Positions 44,752 through 56,262 are shown, numbered from the stretch's first letter. The stretch: 64,000 nt of DNA from Trileptium ribeirensis (GCA_030248225.1 JASANE010000886.1:1-64000), one strand, 5' to 3'. Notes: generated from the letters alone by a model not told the origin. Program-made: numbers and translations.

Positions 44752-47700
44752 GAGAAACAAGTACTTGATGAGATCCAAAGAATTTAAAATTTCCATCTAC
44801 ATAGATGGGTTGTTTGCTATTTAAATAGATGGGTTGCTTGGTCTCAGCTTGGCAACAAGGAACACAGAAGCAAATTTGTACACCCATAAATGAAATCTAC
44901 ATGTAATTTTGTACAGAAGTTACAGATGATAAAGTGAAAATTAGCACATTTGCAATTTTTATAACGTTAAGCTTCGAAAATAGGCTTTTAATGATAAAAC
45001 TTTAACCTGTGGAGCGAGCAACTTAGGTCTCAAAGTCTCACCAAAAAGCGTCAAGTCGAAAATTTTGAGACCTCACCGACATCGATCAGAGTAAACCCCG
45101 TTGAGTTATGAGTGTTACCGGATATATCGTAATTAAATATTGCAAATCGCAAATTTGACAGAGCCGTTCTGGCTTGTTACGTTGGCCGGTATCTTTTTTT
45201 AGGTTCGTCATAGACCTGACTGTGCTTGAAAAGCTTATAAATAAAACAAACATACTGATCGCCTGATTCGTTACGTTTCTCATGTGGCCCAACCCATAGC
45301 GCCGTTGGTCCGTATTGCTTACACACACCTGTATTGTATCACACCTGTATTGCGCAAGTCTGTATCACCGGTGAAATTCTTAATATGATCTTCTGTGCTT
45401 CTTAGAGCTAGGTCATCATTTCGTTCTATCTGTCCTGAATTAAAGACACGATCTTCATCGTTAATCTTTAACACAATTTCATATCGTTGAGGATCGAATG
45501 GCCACTTCAAATCATTTATTTGTTGTAAAAACAACAGTTAGGTGTACATATAAATTGTTACCAGCATCAAAACATAAGATTTAATGAAACCATAATATGT
45601 ACCGTGTAAAGTAGCCATAAAAAGAATGTGATGTGATTTTTCCCCATAGTGTACGTCAAATATAGCGTCATCACCAAATTCAACCCCCTTTCTCTACGCG
45701 CGAGTGCAAGCATACGCTGTTTTCAACTTTTGGTTGATATTTGTCTGTATTGGCTTCGTAGGTTCCAGTATTTTCCGCAGAGTTTGGAGTCACCTGCGAA
45801 CGTCCTGTTGTTATTATGAGTCGACGTCCCACTATGATAGAAAAGCATTTGGCACCAAGACAGGATGGGGTGCGAGTGGCCTTAAAAATACAGGAAGCCA
45901 ATGCCGCTTCGACTGGATACAGGGCGACGTTGCCTGCTTTCCCACAATATAAATCCTTGCTTTCGACATTAAATCCCTCCAACGAGGACCCCTGCCGCGT
46001 CTACACCGAAGTGGAAGTTCGCGTCTGATAATTTTGATTGAGTTTGAGAACGGTTCTATAAAACTCAACAGGGTGTTGGCTCGGCTAGATAGGCGCGGTC
46101 TCCACGAGTTTTGTTTAAACGGGGATTTGACTATTTAGTCGAAGTTGACTCCAACTCGTTGTTTACCTTGGTTTCCTGCCTTGTCGAACATTTCGATTTC
46201 ACATTCTGGTCCGTAGTCATTCCCAGCACATTGGCTTGGCGTGACCGCCTTCGCGTTCCTTAACTAAAAGTTTTGATTTGAAAACCTAGGGCTATAAACT
46301 TTACGTTTTGATATACATTGAAAATCTCTCATTACAATGAAGCTCGATCGGGACAGGTGTGAGTAAACGCACGAGGGCTTCTGATACTTCACTCCAAATG
46401 GGAGTGGCCGGATCCACCCGACGATAGTTGCTAAACGTCAAAAGTTGACGCGGTACCCTACCGGGTCGACACGGCGTGGAATACCCGTCTTAGTTTTGTG
46501 GTTATCGGTCCTTACTTGTTTGCAAAAACTCACAAGGCGTAAACTCGAATTTTGGTAGAGTAATCGGGGTCTCCTTTTTCTCTTATTTCCGTAATGCTTT
46601 GCTGTAGCCTGGTCTGCGAATGACTACGTCCATTTTTACTCCTGTATTTCTCCGCCTTTCAATCGAGATGACACTTGCCTGGCTGACCTGGAGCCAGCCG
46701 CGTTTTACTCACATATAATGCGAGCCAAAACGTTTTACAAGTCTAGAAACGCGTACGAAAGTCTCTAATGAAAAGTGGGGAAATGTTCAAGATGGGATAG
46801 GGCGGTTCGAAGGTACATAGTGTGCTAGGACGCCCAATCGAGCCGCAGAGGTCCTAAACCGTTCAATCAAAATCCCTGAAGTTCCTTACCGTGTCTACAC
46901 GGCGTGGAAAAAGTGTTTGAATCGAATGGTCGGCTGCGAAGCAAACAAAAATTTCACGGAACGGCATTCTAGATTTATAGGTGGCCTCACTCTCAACTTT
47001 TATTAGCCCCTAACTATTACTTGAGCTCGCGGCTGCCTGCAGGTCATCACAAGTCATTTAGCACCATACCCGTCCCTTGTCCCTGTGACCTTCCCCCTTC
47101 CCTCTTTTTCTTTGTTCTCCCCATTCCTTTTCTTTGTTCTCCTATTCACATCACTTGATAAAAAAATTTTCCACCCATTGAGTCTAGAAAGTAAAAATTG
47201 TGACCTGATGCTTGGGGAAACCAGTCAAGATTCGGCAATTTCGCGATAATTTTAAACGCGTGAACGCTGAATTCTTTGGGGCTCGTGGCGTTATGGGCGC
47301 GCGGAGCATCCACTGGAAGCACCAGCGCCAGTAAGGGCGGCCGTTACTACTAAATTTCAAAGCCAAGATAAAATCACCAGGAGCAACTATCCTCCGCGTC
47401 TGCACAGCGAGAGACACTTCTGCGCAAGTTCAAAGCGAAACGAAAAGCAAATTTCAGAAAAACTGCGAGAAACTCCTAAGGCAAACAAGAAACGTAAAAG
47501 TGGCGACAAGCACCAACTCAAAAAGCCGCTAAACTCAGAGCGGTAACTCTCGACTGGTCCCTACGCTGCATCGGGCCTTTCCTTTTTATACCCTGGACTA
47601 CCCCTTCCCTTTTTTCTTTAATCTGTCCCGCGCCTTGCGCGTACCCAAACATTCGAAATTCAAAAATTTATATCGCTACATCGATTATAACTTTTATAAG

Positions 47701-48883
47701 CAGAAAAATTTAAACACAACCGAGGATATAGCACGAGTAACAACCCAGAAATATATAGATATATATACATAACGACGCATACACACCATCCTCTAGCTAC
47801 AATGCCGACAAAGAAAGCCCTATGGCAAATTGACACTGTAATAACAACAGACGACTCTTTGGTCAATAACAACGGCGCAATGCTTACAGGCAGGCGCATA
47901 AATGGGCAGCGTAAACAACGAAAGCTCGCGCTGGTCGGAGCGATGTTTAGCTGATAATAAAATATAAAAGCGCACCAGGCGCCCGATTTCGATATGAAGA
48001 AGCTGCTAGTTTTCTAATTATGAACTAACGGAGAATAGTAGGCGACCGGGAGCGGGGTCAGGTCCCTGCCTTGGCTAATCGCCTTCTGATAAAAATGGAA
48101 TTTTAGTTGTACATATAATGGGTGGCCCGTTAGACGCTGTTTTGGGTGGTAAGGATAGAAAATTTGGGTACCCCGAGAGGGTTATTGAGCTCTGGTGGTC
48201 GACAAAATATTTAGTATCAAATCCAGTGGAGGTGTGGAGCTCACAAAATCGGGGAGTTTTGGCTACTTTTATTGTGATGTGAGGCTTTGAAAATTTGGTG
48301 TTTAAATGCCTAGCTGGAGGTCCCTAACTACTTACGGGTGAGAAGTAGGTTGACTCGAAAACGTGATGTTGAAGTCTTGGTAGACCCTAATGATGATGAT
48401 ATAACCCTATATTACCTGTAGTGTAAGAAACATCCAAAATTTCTAAATTTAAGGCAACCCCTCTCAAACGAGGTTTCTTTGGGGTTTCGTTAATCTCCTT
48501 TCACGTCTGAATGCCTAAGCGTACCACCAGGATTACTTGTGTGAAACATTATTTTCTCCGCATGCCAGGACGGGTCTCCGAGATCGAAATTGCATCAAAA
48601 GCTCCGGTTTGACTTCCCTAGGAATTTCGCATGGCGCCCCGACCCATCCTGGCATGCAGTACGAAATACCTTTTATAATAAACAACTAGCCATCAACACA
48701 CCGATTACTGTGGCAATCTTAGGCATGCGCATCGAGACGGACCGTTGAGCGCCGAATCAGTGAACGAATAAAATCGTGAAAAATTCGCCCCTTGTCCCTG
48801 GCCTACTCGAGTGCGTAGCACTTAGTAGAAAACCTCGGGCTGTTACATCTCTTAGATTTTTTTAGATTTATTAGACTCTTTAC
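44752..48883. other. Mostly unrecognised; possible short exons
   Basis: 45365-45534 (minus) is a coding-like stretch (LKWPFDPQRYEIVLKINDED) that may be an exon ending at a duplicated CAGGTGTG; family unknown. 45816-46028 (plus) is a 70-codon ORF with PCRVYTEVEV, and a related TACCG.GTC.ACACGGCGTGG DNA motif recurs at 46456 and 46889, so this may be a decayed repeat. Nothing supportable otherwise. Confidence 0.3.
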
Positions 48884-48888
48884 TTAGG
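48884..48888. repeat. Target-site duplication TTAGG, left
   Basis: TTAGG immediately left of the element, identical to 52188-52192. Confidence 0.85.
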
Positions 48889-49075
48889 TGTTGTGTTCTT
48901 AGGAAAAAGCAAAAGAAAACCAACGGGATTTGAAAGAAAACCTTGATTGAAAACCATAAGTAAAAGAAACAGTAAACGAAGAAGATTGACAGGAGTAAAG
49001 AAAACATTGAAGACTGGGAGACCTAGGCAACTTCGGCCTTTATTTTAGTCTCCGAAGATCATTCTGGATTCTTGT
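48889..49075 (-). repeat. 3' LTR, R-U5 part
   Basis: Aligns with 51871-52060 base for base with few changes, including TTTCAATCAAGG where the other LTR has the AATAAA signal. Homology stops at GATCATTCTGGA; the remainder of this LTR's U3 lies in the inverted block. Confidence 0.85.
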
Positions 49076-49493
49076 TTTTGAAGACATCTGGAATTTGAAT
49101 ACATCTGGAGTTTGAAGACTCTCTGCAGTTTGAAGACATCTGGAGCAACTTCAAACCCGCCATGTCAACAAGGATGATTCTAAACCTGGCAAAGCTCCTG
49201 CATCAACTTTTCGACTTCCAACAGATCTACCGACTGATGCAGAGGTTCGACCGCTCAACACGGGTGCTGATTCTACGACTAATCGACATAAACGGAATTT
49301 GATGCCGACATGCGGTGAAAATATTCCACGACTTTCCAAACGGCCCTGAAGCCGACACGAAGATTCTCGTTTCACCGTGAAGTTCAGGCTGAGTGGCTAG
49401 ATGTCGTGGCTACACTCCACGCTACATATATGCGTAGCGAGAAACTTGAACGAAGCTAGCAGAGTTTTCTGGAACTCACTAGCTATGTATTTC
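49076..49493 (+). pseudogene. Inverted block: integrase tail and start of 3' LTR
   Basis: Read on the plus strand this block gives RHVNKDDSKPGKAPAS...RPLNTGADSTT, resembling the tail after integrase, then TGTCGTGGCTACACTCC (49401), the LTR start. All other parts of the element read on the minus strand. Reversing this block would restore LTR-plus-internal order, so a single ~420-bp inversion explains it. 49080-49145 also has four ~20-bp repeats of TTTGAAGACATCTGGA. Confidence 0.75.
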
Positions 49494-50400
49494 GTCATCC
49501 ACAAGTGAAGAGAACAATAAACACCGTGTCGTCGTCTATTTCCTCCTCGTCGAATTGAGTGTCGTTGGAGACGGGAAGACGACTCATGGCATCAGCGTTA
49601 GCGTGATCAGAGGTTCGTCGATATTCGATTGTGTAGTTGAACTGACTGAGCAGGAGAGCCCATCGAGCGAGCCGGTTCCCAGCGATTTGAGGGTTGTCCT
49701 TTCCTGGTCCGAAAAGAGCAATTAGTGGACGACAGTCCTTAACCAGTATGAATCTTCTACCGTAGAGATACTGGTAGAATTTGTTGGGGCCGAAAACGAT
49801 AGCCACGGCTTCCTTTTGAATTTGGCTGTAGTTGCGCTGACTGTCCTTCAGTATATTCCAAACGTTAGCAATCGGACGCTCGCTTCCAATAGGGAAACGG
49901 TAGAATAAAACAGCTCCGATTCGGACGTTGGAGGCATCACGGGCATGTCCCAGGGGCAACTTGCTCTTGAAATGGCCAGGACGTTCTCCGATAAAAAGAG
50001 GTCTTTCAGCTGTTGGAAAGCTCTCTGTTGCTTGCCGTTTCATTTCCAAGGTACCTTCTTCTTTGTCAGTTCGTAGAGTGGCTCCGCGATTGAAGAAAAG
50101 TTCGGTGGCGGGAAATTGGCGTAGAACTGTACCGAGCCCAAGAACGCTTTCAGGCTAGATGCATCCGTGGGCGGCGACATCCGGATAATGTCATTGACCT
50201 TGGCACCTTGGCAATTCTGTCTTTTGACAGAAGGTGTCCCGCCTAGTCGACGTAGGATTGGGCGAATTGGCATTTCCCCAGCCGGCAGCGGGGTCCTTTG
50301 TCTTCAGGCCGTTTCAGAAGGCGTCGAAGATTGTTTATGTGGTCCTCCGCGTCCAGACCACGTACTAAAACGTCGTCCAAATAAACTGTAGTTCCGGGTA
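49494..50400 (-). pseudogene. Gypsy RT end and RNase H
   Basis: 50395-50340 carries the catalytic VYLDDVLV; 50240-50040 the connection (DIIRMSPPTDASSLKAFLGS, YELTKKKVPW); 50049-49495 RNase H, ending RLARWALLLSQFNYTIEYRR and ADAMSRLPV. Several frameshifts. This wording is typical of the gypsy lineage often annotated K02A2.6-like. Confidence 0.88.
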
Positions 50401-51310
50401 AATCCTTGGTTATCTGATCCATGATCTACTGGAAATATCCGGGTGCAGATTTGATACTGAAGGGAAGTTGTTTCTGTAGCAGGACTCCCTGGTGCGTGCT
50501 GAAAGGAAGTGGCGTTGGCTGAGCGGTGCTTGTTTGATCTGGTTATAGGCATCGGACAGGTCAGTCTTTGTGAATCCGTAACCGCCTGCCAGTTTTCGCA
50601 TGAGGTCCTCAGGGAGAGGCAGAAGATGTCGGCGATCTTCCAGCTGCGGGTCGACTGTAACCGAGTAGTCGCCACAGATGCGAGGAGATGGCTTTTTGAC
50701 CGCGAATAAGAGGCTTCTTTATTGTGACCACGGGTGTTCCATAGCTGTGGAATTGCGTGAGTTCCGAGACTTCCTTGGCGATGCCTTGTTCGTAGGCTTG
50801 CTCCACTGCAGTTTCCTCGGCAAGGGGTACAGGACGCGCTTTCCGGAAAATTGGAGTAGCATTGGGATTGAACTTCACTTCGAAGCCCTTGAAGCAATTC
50901 AATTCAGGCTTCCACAGGTCTTGGAATTCGTCACAAAGTAAGCGACAGCGTTCCTGAAGCTGTGTGTCCGCTTGTTGATGGCTGAAGAGAGCATTGCAGG
51001 GCTGCACGGCTCACAGCGCTTTGTCGACGGAAATTCCCAATTGTTTTGTAGCGATCCTGTCCCAGTTGGGTCAGGTTAGGAATCTCAGACACAGTAAATT
51101 GGATATACTGCGGCTCTTCAGAGTCCTCTGTGACCACGGGGCTTGTGAATGTTCCCAGGATCGGAATGTTGGCTTTCTGGCAGATTAGCAGTCTAGCGAA
51201 GGGCGACCAAGATCTTCCCAGTTCTGCTTGGAAATGAAGTTTCCCGTTGTGGCAATATCCAGCTCCATATGGAAGGTCTAGCCTTGAATTTCGACAGGAA
51301 CTTCCAGAAG
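50401..51310 (-). pseudogene. Gypsy protease and RT N-terminal half
   Basis: About 51310-51190 encodes the protease start with LDIATTGNFIS where LDTA/LDTG is usual, so the active Asp-Thr is damaged. 51180-51060 is the protease-RT linker (NIPILGTF, TVSEIPNLTQLG). 50930-50740 has PIFRKARPVPLAEETAVEQA and the HSYGTPVV block of RT; 50610-50560 GYGFTKTDLSDAYNQIK. Frameshifts throughout. Confidence 0.82.
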
Positions 51311-51765
51311 TTGAACCGTTCGTGGACGACGAAACGCTTCGGGTCGAACTGAGTTTTAACGAAAGACACAATATCGTCCATTGTGAGATCGTTGATCTTC
51401 TTCCGAGAAGATTGCGGCTTGGCCAAATTTCAAAGAAGACCATAGACATCCTTGGATTGCCTTCTCAGGAAGATTTGAGCCTTCTGGTCTTCGGGAACAG
51501 AATGAGCTCCGACGAAAGTGCAGAACAGATCCCAGTAATCGGGCCATAATTCGCTTGTAGAGTCGAAAGGATCAAAATCGAGAGTAGCGGAGGCAGCTGG
51601 AACGGCAGGGACTTGAGACGAAGTTCCTTGTTCCGTTTTGGCAGCAATTCCGTCAGTGAGTTTCGTCAGGACTTGCTCCAGAACTTGGTTTTGCCGCTCC
51701 GTTTGTTGTTGTTGCTGGGCCAATTGTTGTTGCAGCAATTCAATCAGCTTGGCGGTGTCCGAGAT
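51311..51765 (-). pseudogene. Gypsy gag N-terminal part, start codon lost
   Basis: A Gln-rich coiled coil (ELLQQQLAQQQQQTERQNQV) then FDPFDSTSELWPDYWDLFCT and, after a shift, NDLTMDDIVSFVKTQFDPKR, standard for this gag type. At the expected start (51763-51765) the codon is ATC, with SDTAKLIE following, so the ATG appears to have mutated. The gag end is deleted: it runs into protease. Confidence 0.75.
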
Positions 51766-51870
51766 GTTGAACGATCTTGATCAATCCGTTTGATGAGGCG
51801 TAGACGCTTCAGCAATCCTTTGAAATCGCAATGTTGATCCAATACCCTACTCAGTGCGCCAGTAAACTCC

Positions 51871-52187
51871 TGCTGTTTTCTTAGGAAGAAAGCAAAAGAC
51901 AACCAACGGGATTTGAAAGAAAACCTTTATTGAAAACCAAAAGTAAAAGAAACAGTAAACAAAGAATATTGACAGCAGTAAAGAAAACATTGAAGACTGG
52001 GAAGATCTAGGCAATTTCGGCCTTTATATAGTCTCCGAAGATCATTCTGGAAAGTTCCAGTCAATGACGTATTGTTCTCGTCATTTCTGAATGACGAAAT
52101 ACATAGCTAGTGAGTTCCAGAAACTCCGCTAGCTTCGTGCAAATTCCTCGCTACGTATATATGTAGCGTCGGAGTGTCGCCACGACA
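51871..52187 (-). repeat. 5' LTR (317 bp)
   Basis: Minus strand: starts TGTCGTGGCGACACTCC, TATA box CTATATAAAGG at about 52022-52034, polyadenylation signal CAATAAAGG at about 51925-51935, ends AACAGCA. Next to it (51845-51861) TGGCGCACTGAG is the likely primer-binding site. Confidence 0.88.
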
Positions 52188-52192
52188 TTAGG
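52188..52192. repeat. Target-site duplication TTAGG, right
   Basis: Direct partner of 48884-48888. Confidence 0.85.
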
Positions 52193-53179
52193 TTAGAAAT
52201 CAATTTTTGCAAGATAAATGTGAGAAAATGTAAAATTTCTGCATAAGATTTAGCCCTTGATTCCGTGATGTACAGCCCTTGAAGTCCTTTAAATTAAAAA
52301 TTTGAGAATTCTCCTGAACTTTATAGTAAGTCGAGCAAGTTTGTAAATATAATAAATTTAGTAAAATTTACCAAAAAATGTTATGAAAAGGGGTACAAGG
52401 ACGACATATAACTCTTCATATTTTGTGCCAAAAAACGTCCTTCTCCCTTATAATTCTGTATTTTTGAAAGTTTTCCCTTATGGCTTATAGTATTTCGTTC
52501 CTTACTTTTATTGTTAAAATTTTTGTCCAGTGATTTTGAAAACATGATATTTTCTCTACCTTATTACTTATACAGCATATTAATAATTATACACTATACC
52601 ATTGGAATGTAATATATACACCTTAGCACGTACCTCGTAATGGTTTAGGCTAGGTCGCCCCAGAAAAAGTTCGGCTGCCGCTGTGCCCTGACCCAGAGGT
52701 CCGCTTGGAAAAATTTCATTGGGTAGTTTTGGGGTTAGTACGCTCCTTAGATTTGTCTTACGTTTGTCAGAAAAGAATGGCTAATACTAACAATATACTT
52801 AATTAATGATATCCCACTTGAAATTGGTTATTCTTATTTTGGTATATTTGATTTATCGAGATCCTATCGCGATTATCTCTACCCTATTTAGATGTGTGAC
52901 GTGTTCGCAAATAGGGCCTTAAGTTGTCACCGTTAATCTATCTCGCTGTTCATCATTTTATCTGTAGTCGCGACATTTGCTCATCCTTATTCCTACCGGT
53001 ACTTCTCCTAATAGGGTGTGTCATTTCAACCTTATTACCTTTCACGCTCACGTTAGCCGCTAATGCTACTCTATGTACTCGCGATTACTCATGGGGTAAA
53101 TCGTCCCAACTAAGCATAGAGGAGTAGATTGCTCATCCACTCGCGCAGGCTGCGGAGGCTCGCTGAATTGTGGCCGCTA
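52193..53179. other. No gene recognised
   Basis: AT-rich to about 52640, then GC-richer. The part from about 52900 on may be the 3' flank of the second NADAR copy on the minus strand, but I see no homology to the region below 3618. Confidence 0.35.
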
Positions 53180-54040
53180 TATGCGGTTCGTCCCGTTCTC
53201 ATGCTCCAGCGGAGTTGAAAGCAACCGGCCAGCCGGGGACTCGCACGTTATGGGGGTGTTATGTCGTTGCCGATGGTTAGCAATTATGTGTTTTAGTTCG
53301 ACTGTCCAGGACGCTGTATCCTCATTGGTAGCGTGGTATCGGCGGCGCAATGACAATAGACGTCGTCGGTGAGACCCGCAACGACAAGACCCCCAGGTGG
53401 CATTAAAGTTCTTAAATGTTATGTGTTACGTCGGCGTTGGCGACTTGAATTAGTCGGGTCAACGAGGAGTCTAGCCATCCATTGACCAGTCAGTTGTTGT
53501 CGGCTGCCACCTCTAGTAATGGCAGGACCATTGCGTCACCCAGAACGACTACTTGGGGCCAGTTTACGCTTCTGGTCGTGCGATATTGCCACACTTTTGC
53601 CAATAAGCGTCCCATAATATTGTGACGAAGCCGTGGCCACGCCTCATTTTGTTGTAGTTGCTGATTGGAGGGTCCGACACCCCAAAACGCGTCCGTGGAA
53701 GATTCGAAAAGTTGTTAATCGTCAGTAAGCCGGAGGATGCGAGCGTAATCCTGCACGGCGAATTTGTTGCGCAATATCGGCCACATATGTTCCAGCAGGG
53801 GCTTGAGGCGAGCCTTGGTGAAATAGTCTATGAGCTTATCTTTCAGCTCTCGCTCCCTGGTTTTGATTTGCTAGGGCGTGTTGGTCGATTGCAAGATTTC
53901 TCTTGCGGTGCCATGATGTTCTAGAAGGGAGAACACCTGCACATGGTAGTGTCTCTCTACCGTTGTAGCTAGAATACCGTCGTTCTTGAAGGGTGCCGGC
54001 GTTTCACACTCAAACAGGTTATGGAACGGAAATTTGACGC
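53180..54040 (-). pseudogene. Second NADAR/SGNH-like gene copy, broken
   Basis: Minus-strand translation aligns along the 397-aa protein at 3618-4811 at very roughly one third identity. Matching blocks: VERHYHVQVFSLLEHH, KPLLEHMWPILRNKF, FESSTDAFWGVG, LRHNIMGRLLAKVW, NWPQVVVLGDA, and after a stop and a shift, SIVIAPPIPRYQ and TASWTVELKH. In-frame TAG (about 53867), TAA (about 53710) and TGA (53490-53492) break it. The divergence shows the two copies are old paralogues, not recent duplicates. Its upstream end overlaps the plus-strand ORF at 54021, so its N-terminus has been lost or replaced. Confidence 0.8.
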
Positions 54041-54644
54041 AGAGCTAGAAAAACATCCGTTGTGTTGGGAATGTGACAAAAAAATCATCACTCGCACTGA
54101 GTCTTTAAGCGCTAGCTGTAGTTTTGACAGTAATTACGATCGTTGGACCTATACCAGCACACTGACCACCGCTTGTGTAGTGTTAACGACCACTGGGGCT
54201 GTCTGGTATTGCTGGCCTTACCAACTGGGTATTCAATCTTCTGGTATGAAGCACGTTTTCCTTGAAGACAATTTTGAATTGCACCAGTTCTTGCTGGAAG
54301 CAACCTGTCCAGTCGAAACCATTTTCCGGCATCAGGGCGATAATGGGGTGTCTATAACCTCATTTGTTAAGGAAGTACCAACTTGCCAATTACCATCTTG
54401 CCATCGTGGGGATCATATTGCTTTGTTGGGTGCAAGTTTGCACCTCCTGAGACGGCCTCCCCCCCGTAAATCCGCTGAAGACTGCAGCCAGTCAGCTGCT
54501 GATGAAAATGTAGCGGTGGATTATCTAATTGCTGAACCACTTGTGGTTCATGACTCCGTTGCACTCAGCAACTCGACTCTTAATTTGGATGAACAATTAG
54601 CCGAGGCGTTGACTGATTTGCATCACCGACCAATTCTGAATTGA
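54021..54644 (+). CDS. Envelope-associated N-terminal domain, second copy
   Basis: An intact 207-codon ORF; an upstream in-frame stop lies at 53971, and codons between it and the ATG (FTLKQVM) still match copy 1, so the true start may be a little upstream. Conserved with 10943-11640: CWEC pair, RWTYTSTL...C...G..W..W.Y.LG, NFELHQFL...IFRHQ, LDEQLAEAL. After the TGA, homology goes on in shifted frames to about 54860, ending in a hydrophobic stretch that parallels the signal segment of copy 1. No pol follows. Unknown fold; intactness hints at retained function or young age. Confidence 0.6.
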   Translation: MERKFDAELEKHPLCWECDKKIITRTESLSASCSFDSNYDRWTYTSTLTTACVVLTTTGAVWYCWPYQLGIQSSGMKHVFLEDNFELHQFLLEATCPVETIFRHQGDNGVSITSFVKEVPTCQLPSCHRGDHIALLGASLHLLRRPPPRKSAEDCSQSAADENVAVDYLIAEPLVVHDSVALSNSTLNLDEQLAEALTDLHHRPILN

Positions 54645-54988
54645 GATTGGAGATCCCTCAGTCGAAGATCAATTGGAGGTAACGGCAACAGAACAAGCCG
54701 AGAAAATAACTGATTTTAGCAAAGCGGATTTGTCCGAAAGTGAATATTTGCGAATATAGGAAACTGAGGCTGAATTCCGACTCATCTGTTGTAACTGCAA
54801 CGTAAGGAGCGTATCGGTAGTTAACAACCGGTGTGCTGCTGTATTGTGGCATCTAATATTAGGCATCGTGAGTAAGTAGTCTGTCTCCGTTTAGCGATAA
54901 ATTATCTCGCTTAGCTGCTTTTGTCAATCAGCAAGTGCATGTCGTTAGCGAACCTCAAAGTCTCATGATCATGTCGGACCAAACAACT

Positions 54989-55686
54989 CGGCATAAGTCT
55001 AATATCGGGGCCCAAGAAATGAAAAAAATTTTTTGCTCCGATTTGCCTAAAATTTTGCATACGGGGGTTTTCCAGTATGGGGAATTCATTTTTGACACTT
55101 TTAGCGAAAAAAAATTTTTTGACCAAAAAAAATTATTTTTGACCCAAAAAATTTTGAAAAAAATTTTTTTTGCCGAAATTCACCCAAAACCATTTTTTGA
55201 TGCCAACAGAAAAATCAACATATTCAACTTACTTTTTGGATTTGATGCAGTGCAGCTTGGTGAGCGCAACTAAGCAGCATCTCTTAAATTTCGTCGAGAG
55301 TCCTTCTTCATAATACACTTTGCGAACATAGAGCTGGAATTCGGGCGTCCCTCCTCCTTTTGCTGGCTTGGGACAGTCAAGCAAATCTTTGCTTGGCGGA
55401 GTTTCCGCCCCATACCCCAGCTGCACTGCATCAAATCCAAAAAGTAAGTTGAATATGTTGATTTTTCTGTTGGCATCAAAAAATGGTTTTGGGTGAATTT
55501 CGGCAAAAAAAATTTTTTTCAAAATTTTTTGGGTCAAAAAAAATTTTTTTGGTCAAAAAATTTTTTTTCGCTAAAAGTGTCAAAAATGAATTCCCCATAC
55601 TGGAAAACCCCCGTATGCAAAATTTTAGGCAAATCGGAGCAAAAAATTTTTTTCATTTCTTGGGCCCCGATATTAGACTTATGCCG
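54989..55686. mobile_element. Foldback element: 269-bp inverted arms, 161-bp spacer
   Basis: Left arm 54989-55257 and right arm 55419-55686 are nearly perfect inverse complements, from CGGCATAAGTCTAATATCGG inward to GATGCAGTGCAGCT. The arms are rich in alternating A and T runs. The spacer (55258-55418) is of normal composition and open on the minus strand (PPSKDLLDCPKPAKGGGTPE). No target duplication found. Either a foldback transposon or an inverted duplication. Confidence 0.9.
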
Positions 55687-56190
55687 TCCTAGCAATATCT
55701 CGAGAATCGCTGTTCTTCGAATTCACTCGTCGCGATATCAAAAATTACAATCGGTCAGTTGTAGAGTCTGGTAATTATCGTCCTATTTCTCATTCGGGCC
55801 TGGGATCGGCAATGATGGAGTTAATATCTAAAACTACACTCAGAATATCAAAATTTAATCATACGGAGCCCACTCATCGAGATATGATCGGCAGAGATAC
55901 GAAAAGTTGATTGAGGGTAATTAAAATTAAAAAGGATTAAATTGACGAGGGTGCGTAATGAGTGACACATATGTATATTAATGGTTAAGCACAAAAAGGT
56001 AAGCGACAAACTTGCAAAATAATTTTCGAATATTCGGAATATCGTTTACCGGTACGACGGCTTCTGACGGATCAGTACCTATTTCGCACTACTTTCGGTG
56101 CGGAATGTCACGAATTTTCTAACCAGACCTGTTAATATATTGGTATAGTATGTATGTTAGCAAGCTATTGTATGCATACGGTTTTATTAC
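55687..56190. other. No gene recognised
   Basis: AT-rich non-coding sequence between the foldback and the candidate exon. Confidence 0.4.
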
Positions 56191-56262
56191 CTGTTCTTTG
56201 CCCAGTTGAATGAGCTCTTCTATGTTTCTTGAATACTGTGCGGATAATCTCTTCTTTTCGCC
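56191..56262 (-). CDS. Candidate 24-codon coiled-coil exon, gene unknown
   Basis: Flanked by a GACTTTAG acceptor and a GTAATA donor, 72 nt, phase 0/0. Encodes GEKKRLSAQYSRNIEELIQL then GKEQ, a strongly helical charged stretch. It is on the same strand as taxilin but 22 kb upstream; a related phrase (EKLSALCKQYAEL) in the taxilin core is only superficially alike. It may belong to a neighbouring coiled-coil gene. A second frame is also open, so coding status is not certain. Confidence 0.4.

Larger units (their letters stand above)
48889..52187 (-). mobile_element. Ty3/gypsy LTR retrotransposon, deleted and partly inverted
   Basis: Bounded by 5-bp TTAGG duplications and by LTR ends beginning TGTCGTGG (at 52187, minus) and ending in ACA (at 48889). 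Gene order on the minus strand: LTR, gag N-terminus, protease, RT, RNase H, then an inverted block with the integrase tail and LTR start, then the rest of the 3' LTR. Gag C-terminus, zinc knuckles and most of integrase are missing, so it cannot move by itself. It inserted as a complete element and rearranged afterwards. Confidence 0.92.

Noticed and set aside
45680..46068. Overlapping ORFs of 70-100 codons on both strands
   Set aside because: No recognisable domain, and a short motif recurs non-coding nearby; coding not supportable.
54911..55692. Phe/Lys-rich ORFs on both strands
   Set aside because: They are translations of the A/T-run inverted arms of the foldback element, open only because of composition.
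56191..56262. Additional taxilin exon
   Set aside because: Upstream of the candidate start exon and without a real match to the taxilin core.
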